NCBI RefSeq assembly: GCF_907165205.1
Contig: NC_058196.1
Location: forward strand, 26,392,501-26,456,500
Source of the DNA: Coccinella septempunctata
Taxonomy: Eukaryota > Arthropoda > Insecta > Coleoptera > Coccinellidae
Direction of reading: 5' to 3'
DNA length: 64,000 nucleotides
In this document: one piece after another, positions 11,860-23,111 of the stretch
Layout: every line of letters begins with the position of its first letter
Position numbering within the stretch: the stretch's first letter is position 1
Position numbers and translations under genes: made by a program
The notes under the pieces: generated by a model
The model's input: the letters and a program-made list of their open reading frames with translations, nothing else
The model's database searches: none
Told to the model about the DNA's origin: nothing

Positions 11860-12445
11860 GCGACCACGTTGATCTATCGTTCTTGCCACCCTTATGAATC
11901 CAGCAATCTCCATAAGAGCTTTCGCGAATCAAAAGCTGTCTTGCCCATGTTTCTGAGTACCAACATGTTCGTCAGTTTGCTTCTCCGATTGACAGAGCAT
12001 ATGCATATGCTGCTTCGTCCAGTTGATGCAAAGGGTATTTGTTGTGACAGCGACAGAGCTCTGCCAGAAAGCCTACAATACACCGAAGCTCTGGAGTTTC
12101 CCTACAGAGGAACTTCTTGTTTTGCAAATCCCATTGTTGGATAGAAATCCTGATGTGATCTTTTTTGAGACCTTAAAAGGGTCCAGGTTGTATTTTCCTC
12201 GATGCCATAGTACCCTGGCACCCATATAAAAGTCACTTTATTACTTCTGTCTAGTTGCTTTATAGTGCTGTGGTATTTCCAGATCAACAGAGAGTACTGT
12301 CAGTTGGATGCCAGAGTTCTCAATGATGCCTGGCCGTCTATTGACACTTGGAATGGCATCAGAAGGTTTTGCCAAAAGGTTTGAGTCTATTTGGTTCAGA
12401 ATCCTCATATATGCCCAAGTTTCAATGTAGGAGATTCTCAAATTA
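11860..12445 (-). pseudogene. LINE RNase H domain remnant
   Basis: On the minus strand, codons at about 12198-12237 encode VTFIWVPGYYGIEEN, matching the C-terminal RNase H signature of insect LINEs (V-x-x-x-W-V-P-G-H-x-G-I-x-G-N). The usual histidine is replaced by tyrosine. The flanking minus frames (12102-12287, 11892-12083 and 12241-12441) are in different phases and contain stops, so the segment is dead. Such RNase H domains follow the reverse transcriptase in I, Jockey and R1-type elements. The exact clade cannot be told from this scrap. Confidence 0.6.
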
Positions 12446-13411
12446 TCTCACAGACTACAGTGCTAGGTAGATTTAGGAGTGGCAGATTAACAACCTCTAG
12501 TGCTGCTGAAGGAGTTATCCATGCGTACAAGCACCATATACGATCACAGTATACCATGTCTGATTTTAACCCTCAGATCTTTCCAAAGACCCTTTTGTAT
12601 GCCCACATGGTATGGCCTTGGAAAGAGTTTTGTGTATGTACGTTTTCCAGTTGAATTTACTCATATGGCTCATATGGCTCCATGTGGTAAACGTTCCAAT
12701 AAATTCATTGGCACCGTCAACGCATACTTAATTTTCTTGAAATCATTAATCAAATTAAGCATGCAGGTAGGACTAAATGAAAACTATTTTAGATCAGAAT
12801 TTTTTCTAATTTACTATCTATCCCATAAAACATGGGTGTTCTGAATCGGCGCAGTATTGCTTTCATGTGAACGACTCCAAATGGGGCTTATGAATACGCA
12901 ACCTGACTCCTCGGCTTCAATACAATTTTTTCCTCGGTAATTGTCATGCGAATGAGGAGCTGAAGAGGCTTTGTCGCGCGTAAGTTGTCATGCGCACAAT
13001 AGATTAATCAGGAAGAGTGTGACGACCACCTGCGTCGCTATCCTTGGTCAATTGGAGGAGGGAAAAATTGGTTTCTCAATTATAATTTCCATTATTATGT
13101 ATGGGTGATAAGAATGGTGTGTTTCAGTCAGTAATTTGCAGGGAAGGTAGTCAGTTGATTCTTGACAAAGCTTTCTTCGATCAAGTGATACCCTTTTTTA
13201 TACTTTATGCTGGTATTCTTCTCGGTCAGATCAGGTACGATGGATGTGGGAGTACTGAAAACGACTTGGATTTTCAACAATACTGGAGCTAGATCGGGAA
13301 AGACCAAAAATCCAAGAAAATTGGGATTTTTTACCTATACCAAACGCAAATGTTCAGGGTGGCCAAAATGTGTTGTCTACTGAGGGGAGCTTGAGAACTA
13401 TTTATAAGAGC
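12446..13411. other. mixed sequence, CpG-enriched at 12850-13060
   Basis: Open frames at 12391-12654 and 12500-12844 overlap in different frames and match nothing I know. The part at 12850-13060 is richer in CpG and contains near-repeated words (TTGTCATGCG at 12942 and 12983). No gene assigned. Confidence 0.25.
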
Positions 13412-13851
13412 TAGAAAAGAACGGATGACACATTTCCGAACTCTTTTTCAGTGAAACGAATAGTGAAAACCGTAGCCTCCTACGATTCTTGGTTTTTGAG
13501 TTGTTAGCAAAAAATGAGATTTTGATGATTTCGAAAAGTTCTCATAACTTTTTTGTTACACTTTTTACTTTTTGAAGTTACAGATCTGAAACTTGAACTT
13601 TTTTTTAAAGTTATTTTTTAATTGGAAAAAATATCTTTTGTCAGTAGATTCTACAGATAGAAGTGCCTAAGAAGGTTTAAGTTTCAGATCTGTAATTTCA
13701 AAAACAAAAAAGTTATGTGAAATTTCCTAAATCGTTAAAATCTAATTTTTGCTAATAACTCAAAAACGAAGGATCGTAGGAGGCTATGGTTTTCACTATT
13801 CTTTGTTTTTCTGCAAAAGAGCTCATAAATGTGTCATCCGTTTTCTTCTTT
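13412..13851. mobile_element. foldback element with about 185-bp inverted arms
   Basis: Arms at 13412-13600 and 13673-13851 are inverted copies. Shared blocks include CGGATGACACATTT, AATAGTGAAAACC, AGCCTCCTACGAT, TTTTTGAGTT and ACAGATCTGAAACTT. The arms leave a loop of about 70 bp. There is no coding capacity. A clear target duplication was not found, so the class is open; a foldback-type MITE is the simplest reading. The right arm runs into a TTTTC/TTTCT-rich tract. Confidence 0.8.
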
Positions 13852-14099
13852 CTTTTCTTTTTTCTCTTATTCTCTTTTTATTTATTTCAACCTATAATTG
13901 AAAAAATAAAGCATGTCATACACCCTCTACGAAGGGGTGAAGTGTAGTTGTTTTCTTCAATTGAAGGCCCTCATTTCGCTCAGAAATAGATAGACCTTTT
14001 GTTGCTGAGGATAGTTTGGAATTTTATGGGTTCTTTATCAACCTATTTCTAAGGGTTGAAATGCTGTAAGCGATAATACTAGATGCTGAGGACGAAACA
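13852..14099. other. pyrimidine-rich tract and AT-rich spacer
   Basis: A TTCTTT/TCTT-rich tract (about 13841-13885) follows the foldback arm; beyond it there is no recognised content. Confidence 0.35.
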
Positions 14100-14420
14100 A
14101 GAAATCTTCTTTATCGTCACAGACTAAACCTAAAAAAATGAAAAATCGATTCGAATTCTCGATCCGACTCGAAGGACCAAATCCAACAATATCCCGGTCT
14201 TATCCCACAATCTCGAACAAGCAATGGACCCGCACCATCATCAATTTAACACGCAAGGCTCATCGTTTGAGCGCCAAATTAATTCAGAGCCTGTTTTAAC
14301 AGGTGTAAAACTCACGTGTAAAGGCCTCGGTACTCAATGCCCTCTACCGTCTCCGACTCGAATCGTTCTCCTTTATGAAAGTGTTGTTCATCGTCCGACG
14401 CAATAAATCATAAGAAGTGT
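14100..14420. other. CpG-rich island with a 60-codon frame
   Basis: Contains CGATCCGACTCGAAGG-type sequence and a + frame from a true ATG at 14224 to 14406 (starts MDPHHHQFN). The ATG has a purine at -3 and G at +4. No domain is recognisable and the frame is short, so a chance frame in a regulatory-type island is as likely as a small protein. Confidence 0.25.
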
Positions 14421-15527
14421 CAAGTGGGCCATCAGTCTCAATACGATCTGCTCTTAATGGTTATAAATGCAACGCTAATTTGGTGGAGATGCTCTTGCTA
14501 AAGGTAAATCAAGGCGTTTGTAAGTGGTTCACTTGGATCACTTGATGAAACTTCTGGGGAAGGCAGCAGGTGGGATAATTTCCTTTGAACAATGATGGCT
14601 TATACGCTTTTTCACTTTTCGGGATTGTAGTTTTGCTGTATAATTGTATTTTATAATATTGGTGAAGAAAATGTATTGATTAGTAATACATTCATTTCGA
14701 AGACAAACTATTTGCTTCTTCCTTTAGGACCCCAAAATATTATAGGAATAAAAGAGGATAGTTTACTTGGAATTATGCCAAAGACCAAAGCCAATCTTCT
14801 GCTTTATGGACTTAGTTCCAAAAAAGAAACTGGTCAGACTGGATACGTGCTGAACAGAGCTGACACCTGTTCTATGTAAATTATTCATTACTTCCTCATA
14901 CAAGCAAGGAATTATTTCCGATAAGCTCTCTTCCATCAGACTACCGTCCAATAGACAGGAGATTTTAAATATAACAAGGAAATTCTACGAGGAATGATGA
15001 TAAAATGAATACCAAAGCATTCTCACCACAAAAAACGAAGTAGCCAGAGACTAGTATGCTTTTAGCGTGAAACGTATTAAAATGAGAGAAAATAAACTTT
15101 GAAGGGCATCTCTGGACCTTCCAAAAACACACCAGCAATTTGCTAGAATTCTCTAGAACTTTATCAGATCCATCATTGATGTCTCTAAGGGACACTACAG
15201 ACTCAGAGCACACATCAATACATAAACCTAGCATTATCAAAGAAACTCTCTGTAGACTTTGACTGGTGGAGGTTGAAGCATATCATTTGGCTACCTGGCT
15301 GCTAGTAGAACCAGCTTGGAAGTCCTTGGTTATCTAAAGGTGAGGCTAGAAGACCTCAGAAAGCACCTCACCTAAGACATACCTATAGTGTTTACTCGAG
15401 CATCGTGGATTTTGAAGATAAATTAGTAGAAAGAAAAAAAGGTTCTATGAAGTACTTATGCACTTTCAGCGGTGGGGAAAGCGTCAGCAGGTTTTCAAAG
15501 ATTTAAAAAAATATCGTCAGGTTTTCA
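14421..15527. other. degenerate sequence, probably old mobile DNA
   Basis: Frames at 14676-14879 (+) and 14965-15240 (-) show no family I can name. Sequence texture resembles decayed retroelement coding DNA, but no motif supports this directly. Confidence 0.2.
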
Positions 15528-16480
15528 TACTCGAGCGGGTCAGATTAAGATACTGTATATGCCCTACGAGAATATGTTAATTGGACCCAAAGGAAGATAC
15601 TTTTCAAGTGAGTGACAATTTGGACGTGACGCAAGGTCACAGCGGTCCTTTGAAAATGAAAAAAAAAATCGTTACTAGTGCAGACCCACGAGCTTGTCAT
15701 ATTTTCTTACAGATGGTTGATTTCGGTGTTGCAGACGTGTTGACCCATGAATCTGACACTAATCAGTGAAGGTTTTCCCAATTTGACAGTTTGAAGATGA
15801 TAACAATTCATGTTTTTCAATAACTCCCTTCCTTACCTCCAATCTTTTCTGTATTAATTATGAAAGTTGTAGATAATAAAATTCTATACAACTTTTGGCT
15901 GAAGCAATTTTTCATATCCCTAACCGTTTTCTAGCTAGAGGTAGATAAGGAGCTTAGCCACACATGCGAAAGGCCAAGGTCAATATAGAACCCAGTCTAA
16001 TGAACATTCATAGCCATATATCTCAAAAACGTTCAGACGTAGAAAAAATTGCTTCGGACAAATTTTATTCCAGGAGAGAAAAAAATGAAAAAATAAACAG
16101 ATTTTTGTGACCTTTATGGCCAATTTTTATCGTTTCAGCTTGCTGAAACTGTAAGATTATATTTTTTCCGTTATTTTTCAATCATTAGCTTCAAATTAAG
16201 ACAAAAAGCCACCGCACTCGAGAATGTAGGCGTGACTTTTTTTTACAAATTTGGCACCTTCCCTCACGTTTTCATCACGCTTAAATTGCCAGATTGAGGC
16301 AATATATACTTTGCAACATGTAATTAACCACATATATCTTAATCTGACACGCTCGAATATATACAGTGATTGTTTTTTTAACTATTCTGACAGGTATTCC
16401 CTTTATACAGGTCTAATTTTTGGTAGGGGTACTCTACAGTGTCAAAGGATCCCCTTATATTAATCTGATAGCCTCGAGTA
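15528..16480. repeat. three inverted/direct copies of a terminal-repeat-like motif
   Basis: The motif GGGTCAGATTAAGATA preceded by CTCGAGC lies at about 15529-15556. An inverted match with one difference over about 21 bases (ATCTTAATCTGACAC then GCTCGA) lies at about 16336-16358. A third, weaker inverted copy (TTAATCTGATAG then CCTCGAG) lies at about 16460-16478. This suggests a non-autonomous element of about 0.83-0.95 kb with inverted ends, perhaps with a duplicated right end. No transposase inside; the 62-codon frame at 15581-15769 is unrecognised. Confidence 0.45.
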
Positions 16481-16519
16481 AATCCCTCTTGGGCTCCCCA
16501 ACTAATTGTTCCTTCTCTC

Positions 16520-16700
16520 AAGAAAATGGGACTTGGGAAAGCTCATTCGTGTGCCACAATATACCGCACTGTTTGAGAGGCTTGGTTCTCTCGAGCTGAT
16601 TCTAAAGAAGTTCAAGAACCTCTCCATAGTTTGAGCTTTATGAGCTCTTGTGTGTGCCACAATAGACAGCACTGGTCACAAAGTCAGGTCTGATTTGCCT
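16520..16700. repeat. short tandem duplication, LINE-like texture
   Basis: The word GTGTGCCACAATA followed by C and GCACTG occurs twice, at about 16549 and 16650, about 100 bp apart with weaker similarity between. It may be a decayed LINE 3' part, but that is only a resemblance. Confidence 0.3.
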
Positions 16701-16999
16701 CTACTTAAAAAATTGCAAATAGTACCTACTGTAAGAAGGGTAGAGAGACTTCAAGTACTCACAGTATCAAGATGAAGAGAAATTTTTGCTGACTTTACAC
16801 TCATCCCTTAATATGGCAGAATTCTGGGTGATGGCTATGCCCAGAAAGAATTTGCACCACTTGAAACCTTAAAAACCCTTGGAAAAACTTCTCGACCACC
16901 TTTCACACAAGACTTAACCACCCCAACTCCAACATTCGAATGATCCGGAAGCTCAAACGTAAGTTAATGTGAATTCAGGTGGTTAGAAAGAGAATCTGG
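16701..16999. other. spacer, nothing recognised
   Basis: No coding or repeat signal seen. Confidence 0.3.
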
Positions 17000-17560
17000 C
17001 CCATTTAATTAAAACGTCGCCTACCAACCTGATACTCCACTTTTTGAAATCGCAATTCATCCTCCTGTCGCATCAGAAGGGAAGTCTCAATGATTGACAC
17101 CGACAATTACCCCGTCCCTTAACTCGGGCGAACTCTCAAAATACAGAAATACATTTTCCAACCCCAATTCGCGTCCAACTTTTTGGCATCCGGTGCCGGT
17201 TCATTCAGTCGTAGACAGAGAGGAAGCCAGCAGCAGGAAGTGGAGAAATCTCTGGAAGATACACTTCCACCCGGTCCTTCCTTAATTTTTGTATCAATCA
17301 TAATCAAGTCGGCGATGCGATTCGTCGGTTAAATTGGCGGACGAAAACTTCTCCGGCGGAATTTTATCTGCTGGAAGCCCCCGCTTCCTTTTTGATAAGC
17401 AAACATCTCATTTAAGTTCGCGAACAGATCAACTATCAAGTTCGTTGCGTCTGGCTTGATTGATCGATTTGCCATAGGGCGGTTTTCCAATTTCACCGGT
17501 CGCCGTCTGCGATTTTGAGTGTCGGGAATGAGATGTTTTTCAGCTGGTGCGACGTAGGAG
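17000..17560. other. CpG-rich low-copy island
   Basis: About 0.55 kb with clearly higher GC and CpG than the surroundings. Frames on both strands (17094-17285 plus, starting TTG; 17119-17307 minus) overlap and show no domain. Candidate regulatory element by composition only. Confidence 0.3.
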
Positions 17561-17929
17561 CTGATAGATTGGGTTTATTGACTGGTTGAGGGAGCACTTC
17601 CTGAAGAGTTTCTGATTTCCAAGGGAGTGTTGTAATCTCTATGAACGAAAGTTTGGTCCAACTTGCACGATAGGTCTATCGCATCTTTCATTTTAAGCAA
17701 ACGTTTATGGATTTAAGAAAACTGTAGGTATATATTATATTCTCTTGTCGCCCCTTCGTCCTTGGTTATTATCTCCATTAAGTACTTTATGCTTCGTTTC
17801 TTATAGTCTGAAAGGAGTTGGAATAATTAAGGCTTGTTCACTAAGCGCTTGGAGACAATTCAGTGATTCCGTGGACCTCTTGTAAAGAATATCCACACGA
17901 AAACATTCCAGAATAAACCGGAAACAGCT
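17561..17929. other. spacer, nothing recognised
   Basis: AT-rich after the island, without visible repeats. Confidence 0.3.
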
Positions 17930-18120
17930 CTTGACTAAACGTGGCCAAGGGTTTTCGAAAAAGTTTGGCATATGAGATGTGTTGGAGTTGGATATTCAGG
18001 AATTCTCTAAACAACAGAAGGTTTTACATGGAATTGGGAGGATAATGCTCTACAATCAGATGAATGAAAGTGGGTGTCAGGTGTCACTCAAGGTTCAGTA
18101 CGTGGGCCACTTCTGTACAT
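17930..18120 (+). pseudogene. LINE reverse transcriptase scrap
   Basis: At 18068-18115 the + strand encodes KWVSGVTQGSVRGPLLY. This matches the conserved reverse transcriptase block S-G-V-P-Q-G-S-V-L-G-P-L-L-F of non-LTR retrotransposons, which lies just before the catalytic FxDD block. A stop codon lies directly upstream in frame and the match ends abruptly at 18118, where an ACAGGGTGTAATTG motif typical of another element's end begins. The FxDD motif is absent. A dead fragment, probably cut by a later insertion. Confidence 0.65.
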
Positions 18121-20329
18121 ACAGGGTGTAATTGAAGGTGAGGCTTTTTCTTCAACAGAAGGTAGAACTGGTCGAAATGAAGCGTTTTACCAAAAATCAC
18201 CGAAAACATTCAAAATGACAAAGTTGATTACTGAAATAGATCCTAATACGACCCTAGATCGTTTGTTAGCTGAATTATCGCAAATCAGTGGGAAAAACTC
18301 TCCTGATTCGACCATGTGGTTTCCTATAGGATATGAGCTCGTTCGATATTTACGTGGTAATGAAAATGGAAATTTAGGATTGCCGAATTGTTCTCATTAC
18401 TTTTCAGTAACTTGCACGATTTTATGAAATGGCTCATTTCGATACCAACTGACAGAAGAGACTTAGGACACAAGTGTAAAAAATTGAATAATACTTCAAA
18501 ATCTCACCAATGAAATTCGTCTTAATTATTAACGAATTTTTTCACAATGGGCATCACAATCTTCTTGTTCGAACATTTCAACAATCCTCGTAAGAATGGG
18601 ATGAAATGGGAAAACATCATAGCACTTTTTCAACATAACTAACAAAAGCATTTTCGAGAAACTGCCTCGATTTTCAAAAAAATTTTTTCCTTCTAAATTG
18701 CACGATACAACAATTATGATTCTCTCAAAAGTGACCTGATGCATCTAACCCGATGAACTTGGTACTGAACCATTCATTGTCCAGCCATATGTTTATGTTT
18801 TGTTTCGTTTTTGCGATGCCGGAGTCACTTTTTACAGTCCCGTACTTGAAATTCAATGAAATTCTGTCGAACTTCTAGGGGTTGTATCTCAGCCATCTTA
18901 GATATTTTATACAGACAATTTTTGGTTGAACGACGATCTCTGAGAATGAATGAGATGCACTTGAGGACATGATTCCTCGATGAAAATAGGCAGAGGTAGT
19001 TCATAATGAACCTTCTTTTCAAGATACAGGCTCTGGAAGGTGTTGACGAGTTGACACTTTTCAATTTTTTTACGGGTTCTAAAATACACTAAGTCATGAA
19101 ACTCAAATAAAAAGAAATAAGTGAATGTTGCTCTCACAATTTTTTCGATCCCATAACTTTATTATTAGGGGTTGAAAATAGCAACCCCTAACGATATTCC
19201 TATGAAAATTGTTGTCGTTCGGCAGATTTTCGAAAAATAAAATTCTTATTCTCTTATTTTTTCCCATTCAATTCTGGAGACAAAAGTCTGCTGCAAAATT
19301 TCGATACAGTCGATACTTTTCTCAGAATAAATCAAAACTTGCAAGCAGTTCTGGTCAGAAATATCCTAAGATATATCATATTATCATAATGAGTTGTTAT
19401 TTTCAACCCTAAATAAGAAGGTTCGATCGAGATCGAGGAAAATTGTGTCAGCTATATCTACTTAGGGCTGAGTTTTATGACTCAGTGATTTTTAGTACCC
19501 GTACAAAAAATTAGAAACCGTCAATTCGTCAAGCACCCTCAAAGGCTGCATCTTGAAAGAGGGGTCGATTTCGAAAAAAAATTATATGAACTACCCCTGC
19601 TAATTTTCATCCAGGAATCATGTTGTGAATTCCTTCGCATTTATTTACAGACACCCTGTACACACTGTTCAAAATTGAACTGGATATTCGAGCGATACTT
19701 TCTGCTGAATCGAATTATCAGTATTGATGTGACTGTACATACTATGTTTGTACAAAACATGGTCCTCATTGCACTTAATCATTGCTTAATTTAAAAAAAT
19801 TACAAGAACCTCGAAGGTGGAGGTCCTGCTCATTCACGTATGAGTCCATATTTCGTCTGTATGAGTCTGAAGGACGAATAATGGTGTGAGAAGAACTGGT
19901 ATGATGAAATTTCACGACCTCATTAACCCTTTTCGGTGGTGGCTCAGTGTGCTTTCGGGGAAGTAGAAATGCACCTCAGCCTCTGTAGACCAAAGCTATA
20001 TTGAACTGGTCTGCAATATCACAGCAATCACACCGCTTACCTGACCCAGCGCAGACATAACAACAATGTTCGACTGATATTTGGCAAAACATTGCTCCAC
20101 CTGGCGAAAAACCTTAATTTCAAGGTGTTCGTAGCATAAGCAACTTTTTTAAGCCTGCAGACTGTCTTCTGTAAAAAATCAATACACCACAAGGTATTAT
20201 TCTTCTCATGATGTGGTCGTAAGAAGACCTCAACTCACATAAATCGAGAGTAGCCTGTTCGAAAAAAAAATGCACCTTCAACAACTCTCAACAAGGTCCA
20301 ATGTGTACTAATATTTTTTTTATGTCTAT
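18121..20329. other. mixed stretch, probably layered old insertions
   Basis: It begins with ACAGGGTGTAATTG (18121) and contains GACACCCTGTAC near 19652; both ends look like insect transposon termini but do not match beyond about 10 bp. Several unrecognised frames (18529-18744 and 18825-19137 minus; 19209-19412 plus). No gene or definite element could be assigned. Confidence 0.25.
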
Positions 20330-21010
20330 TAGCCTATTCCCCTACCCCCTCTCCACCCATCTTCCGGCATCATCCACCGAGAAAAATTTCAATTAAATTT
20401 CCGCCATCCCGGACCTAGCAGGAACGCCAAAAGAATTGATATTAAAATAGATTAGGACCCGGCCTTTAAAATAAAGAAAGGAGAGATCTGTCGAGATGTC
20501 AGGGGGGGCCCGGGCGTGGGGAATCGGGCCCGGGGGCAGAACGTAATCTTGAAGGGTAGATACAGAAAAGACTCCTTCCGAACCGTTCGTTTCTTATATA
20601 CAATATTTTTTCCCTGGGAAAACTTTGTTGTTTGAAGCTGCGCGCCGCTAAGCGATCATTAATCACTGGTAAGTTTCGGAGAGTGAGTGACGTGTCGGAA
20701 CGGAGTCCCCCCCCTTACCCCCCTCGGGGCCCCTCCGGTCCCAGCCGACGGCGCTGAACAACTCCGGGGAGCTTTCAGAAAATTGCAACATCTCGCCAAG
20801 TAGGATACGTAAAGAGAGTGGCTGATCTTGTCGTCTCTTCGGGACGGGGACAGGGGGAGAGGGTGGTTTGATAAGGGGTGAGAGCTGGGGGCTGCCGATG
20901 ATGATAGTACTTCTTATTCCGGGGAATTCTCATGCGAAAAAGGGTGCGAATTTCATGCAATGATTTATTGTACCAGTAGCTCACGATTGAACCCGAACAA
21001 TAAATCGGGG
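20330..21010. promoter_or_regulatory. strongly GC-rich island
   Basis: The most GC-rich part of the window: runs of G and C at 20501-20536 and 20706-20745, GCGCGCCGC at 20640, and a polypurine G-rich part at 20840-20900. Such islands in AT-rich insect DNA often mark promoters or enhancers, but I see no convincing TATA box, initiator pair or first exon. The frame at 20775-20984 (minus) is Pro/Thr-rich and probably compositional. Function is inferred from composition only. Confidence 0.35.
20502..20536 (+). other. G-quadruplex motif
   Basis: Five G runs of 7, 3, 4, 3 and 5 bases separated by loops of 3, 3, 4 and 3 bases satisfy the G3+N1-7 pattern. GGGCCCGGG blocks on both sides could instead form a hairpin, so duplex, hairpin and quadruplex forms compete. 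Confidence 0.7.
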
Positions 21011-21859
21011 TGGACAGAAAATTGCAGTTCTCATCCCTAGAAAATCGATTTTTTAATTTATAAATACCTCAATCAGAGATGGGTTTCGTTGCTGAGGTTT
21101 TTAGCCTCAGATTTTGATCATACGCCAAATTGTTCCCCAATGCACAAAATCTTCAGACTCTATCATAAAAACGTCCGTTTCTGGTCTATATCCATATGTA
21201 CCAAATATGGACCTTAGATATAAATGGTTGTCCATCGGATGTTTACTGTGTTTACGATTCTCTTAGAGGTGGGCTTATTGGAAGTCTATTATGGACTATA
21301 TTTTCAATAACGTTCATACAAGCCATGTTCTCTTAGAGTTTATGGTGTTCATTTTCGAAGACTTTGTGATGGCGAATGAGAACTCTTTGGCGTTTGTCCC
21401 ACAAACTTTTGTGTAAATCGATCAAGGACTTTATCAGGACTATATGAAATGGACCTTTGTTATTTGGTCCGTAATATGACCATCAAGAACACTTACTGGA
21501 TACCCGGTATTGACATTGTACATTTTATTCGATGAACAATGGATATGAAGGGTGATTTTTTAAGCGTTGTTTTCTTGAAAATCGAATAAAACACTCAATT
21601 TGCATCATATATTCAAAATTTTTATTGAATTTGATAACTTTACCTTTGCCATTTACATTTTAAATATAATTTCATGTAAATGTTGTCTGCGGCTCCGTTT
21701 CAAAAGGTTCATTTGGAAGGTTCAAATTTGCGTCACTTTTTCGAGCATTTCTGCCTGTATTTCGCGAATTACGAGTGTTATGTTATCCTGTAAGGCTTCA
21801 ATCGTCGATCCGACGTTGAATAGTCAATGGACACGATTTAAATGTTCCAAGAACGTATC
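21011..21859. other. spacer, nothing recognised
   Basis: AT-rich, with a small TGAGG-N7-CCTCA hairpin near 21094-21112 and no clear gene. Confidence 0.3.
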
Positions 21860-22118
21860 TTCAGCTAAATTCTGTACAATACTCTACTCAGCTTTACTAT
21901 ACTTTGGGATTAGTTATCTATCTATCTGGTTTACTATATCTTCCTCAACTTTACTCTACTGTTCTCTAGTATGCTCAACTGTACTCTTCTGTTCTTTACT
22001 CTACTCTACTCAACTCTACTCTTCTGTTCTCTACTCTACTCTACTCAACTCATGTCGTCTGTTATCTACTCTTTTCTACTCTTACCTACTGTTCTCTACT
22101 CTACTCTACTCTCGCCAG
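21860..22118. repeat. degenerate TCTAC pentanucleotide microsatellite
   Basis: Pyrimidine-rich tract built from CTCTA units, with recurrent longer blocks such as ACTCTTCTGTTCTCTACTC. It keeps all forward frames largely open, which explains the long Leu/Ser/Tyr-rich frame at 21600-22124. Confidence 0.85.
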
Positions 22119-22124
22119 CTCTAA

Positions 22125-22400
22125 ATTTTGGGTTCGGAGAAGAGTCATCACATCAATGAAAGACTTTATTCCTAAAAACATTCCATTACATTAATACATG
22201 GACTTTCAACAGCCTGTATCTTTTCAACCGAGCTGAATTGGCAAAAATGTTTATGGGAAAAGCACCTAAAGTATTTTCAGTTGAAATACAGGGTGAATAC
22301 CAATATTTCAACAGTAGATTCTTGAGGTCGAAAGAAACACTTTTTTCCCATACCATTTTTTCTGATAGCTATCCTGCATATATACCCATAAGGATCCCAT
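22125..22400. repeat. fragments of a dispersed repeat family (copy 1)
   Basis: The left part (22125-22265) resembles 39247-39410 in the same orientation: TCATCAC, TCAATGAAA, CATTCCATT and CAACAGCCTGTA occur in the same order. The right part (22305-22400) holds ACAGTAGATTCTTGAGG and AAAGAAACACTTTTTTCC, shared with 36701-36740, and the ACAGTAGATTCTTGA word is found inverted at about 41705-41720. The two parts seem to be oppositely oriented pieces of one family. Confidence 0.65.
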
Positions 22401-23111
22401 ATCTCAATAAAATTGATTTATAGAACCGAAATTTTTTTATTCCAACAAACTGCAAATGTCCATAATCTACCACAGGAATTATGAGATATTAAATAACCTA
22501 TTTCGCAATTTAATCAATGCGCAGGAAGCTGCCTGCAGCCAAAGTCCCAAAAGGTCATTATTCAGTCATCCCCTTCAGAGCCTCAGGTTCACTTCAACGC
22601 CCAAGCCATTTTCGGGCAGGAATATTATGTCATTCCGCTCACTTCTGTCCTGGTGGTCCATGCAAAGTCCATTAAGGACCTCGCCAATTTATTGTAGGAC
22701 TAATATTTCATGCGAAACGATTAGTTTGTCATTTCTGAGAGTACTCCAGCATCCGGCGAATCATCTGGTTGCTATTAGGTACGTGAGGTCGCCATTTTAG
22801 TAATTCGATATTTTTTTCTTGTGCCAGAACTAGGTCAGCAACCATTCGCCGAAGGTATTAGGCGTTTGTCGTTTGAAAGCAATGGAGTGTAGAATGTAAA
22901 TATGGCTACAGGATTAATAGGTACTTTTAACTTTGTGGCTCTGATACAAGGAGGATAGGTAAAATTTTATTATTTTTTTCTTAACGTACATGTCTCAGAA
23001 TTCAAGTATGAGTCGACACCGTTAGATATATTATTAGTGAGTAAAAATGTTTTTATTAGTGAAACTTTGGAACCCAACCCTCCCTGTATACGCCCCTGCA
23101 TGAAATAGCCG
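22401..23111. other. spacer with one unrecognised 114-codon frame
   Basis: A + frame at 22456-22800 (Ser/Arg-rich, begins with a true ATG) has no domain that I recognise. It could be a remnant of mobile DNA. Nothing else seen. Confidence 0.25.

Noticed and set aside
18121..19664. A transposon bounded by ACAGGGTGT at 18121 and its inverse at 19652
   Set aside because: The inverted match does not extend beyond about 10 bases, and such termini are frequent in this DNA.
21600..22124. 174-codon + frame
   Set aside because: Its second half is the translated TCTAC microsatellite; the first half is ordinary AT-rich sequence.
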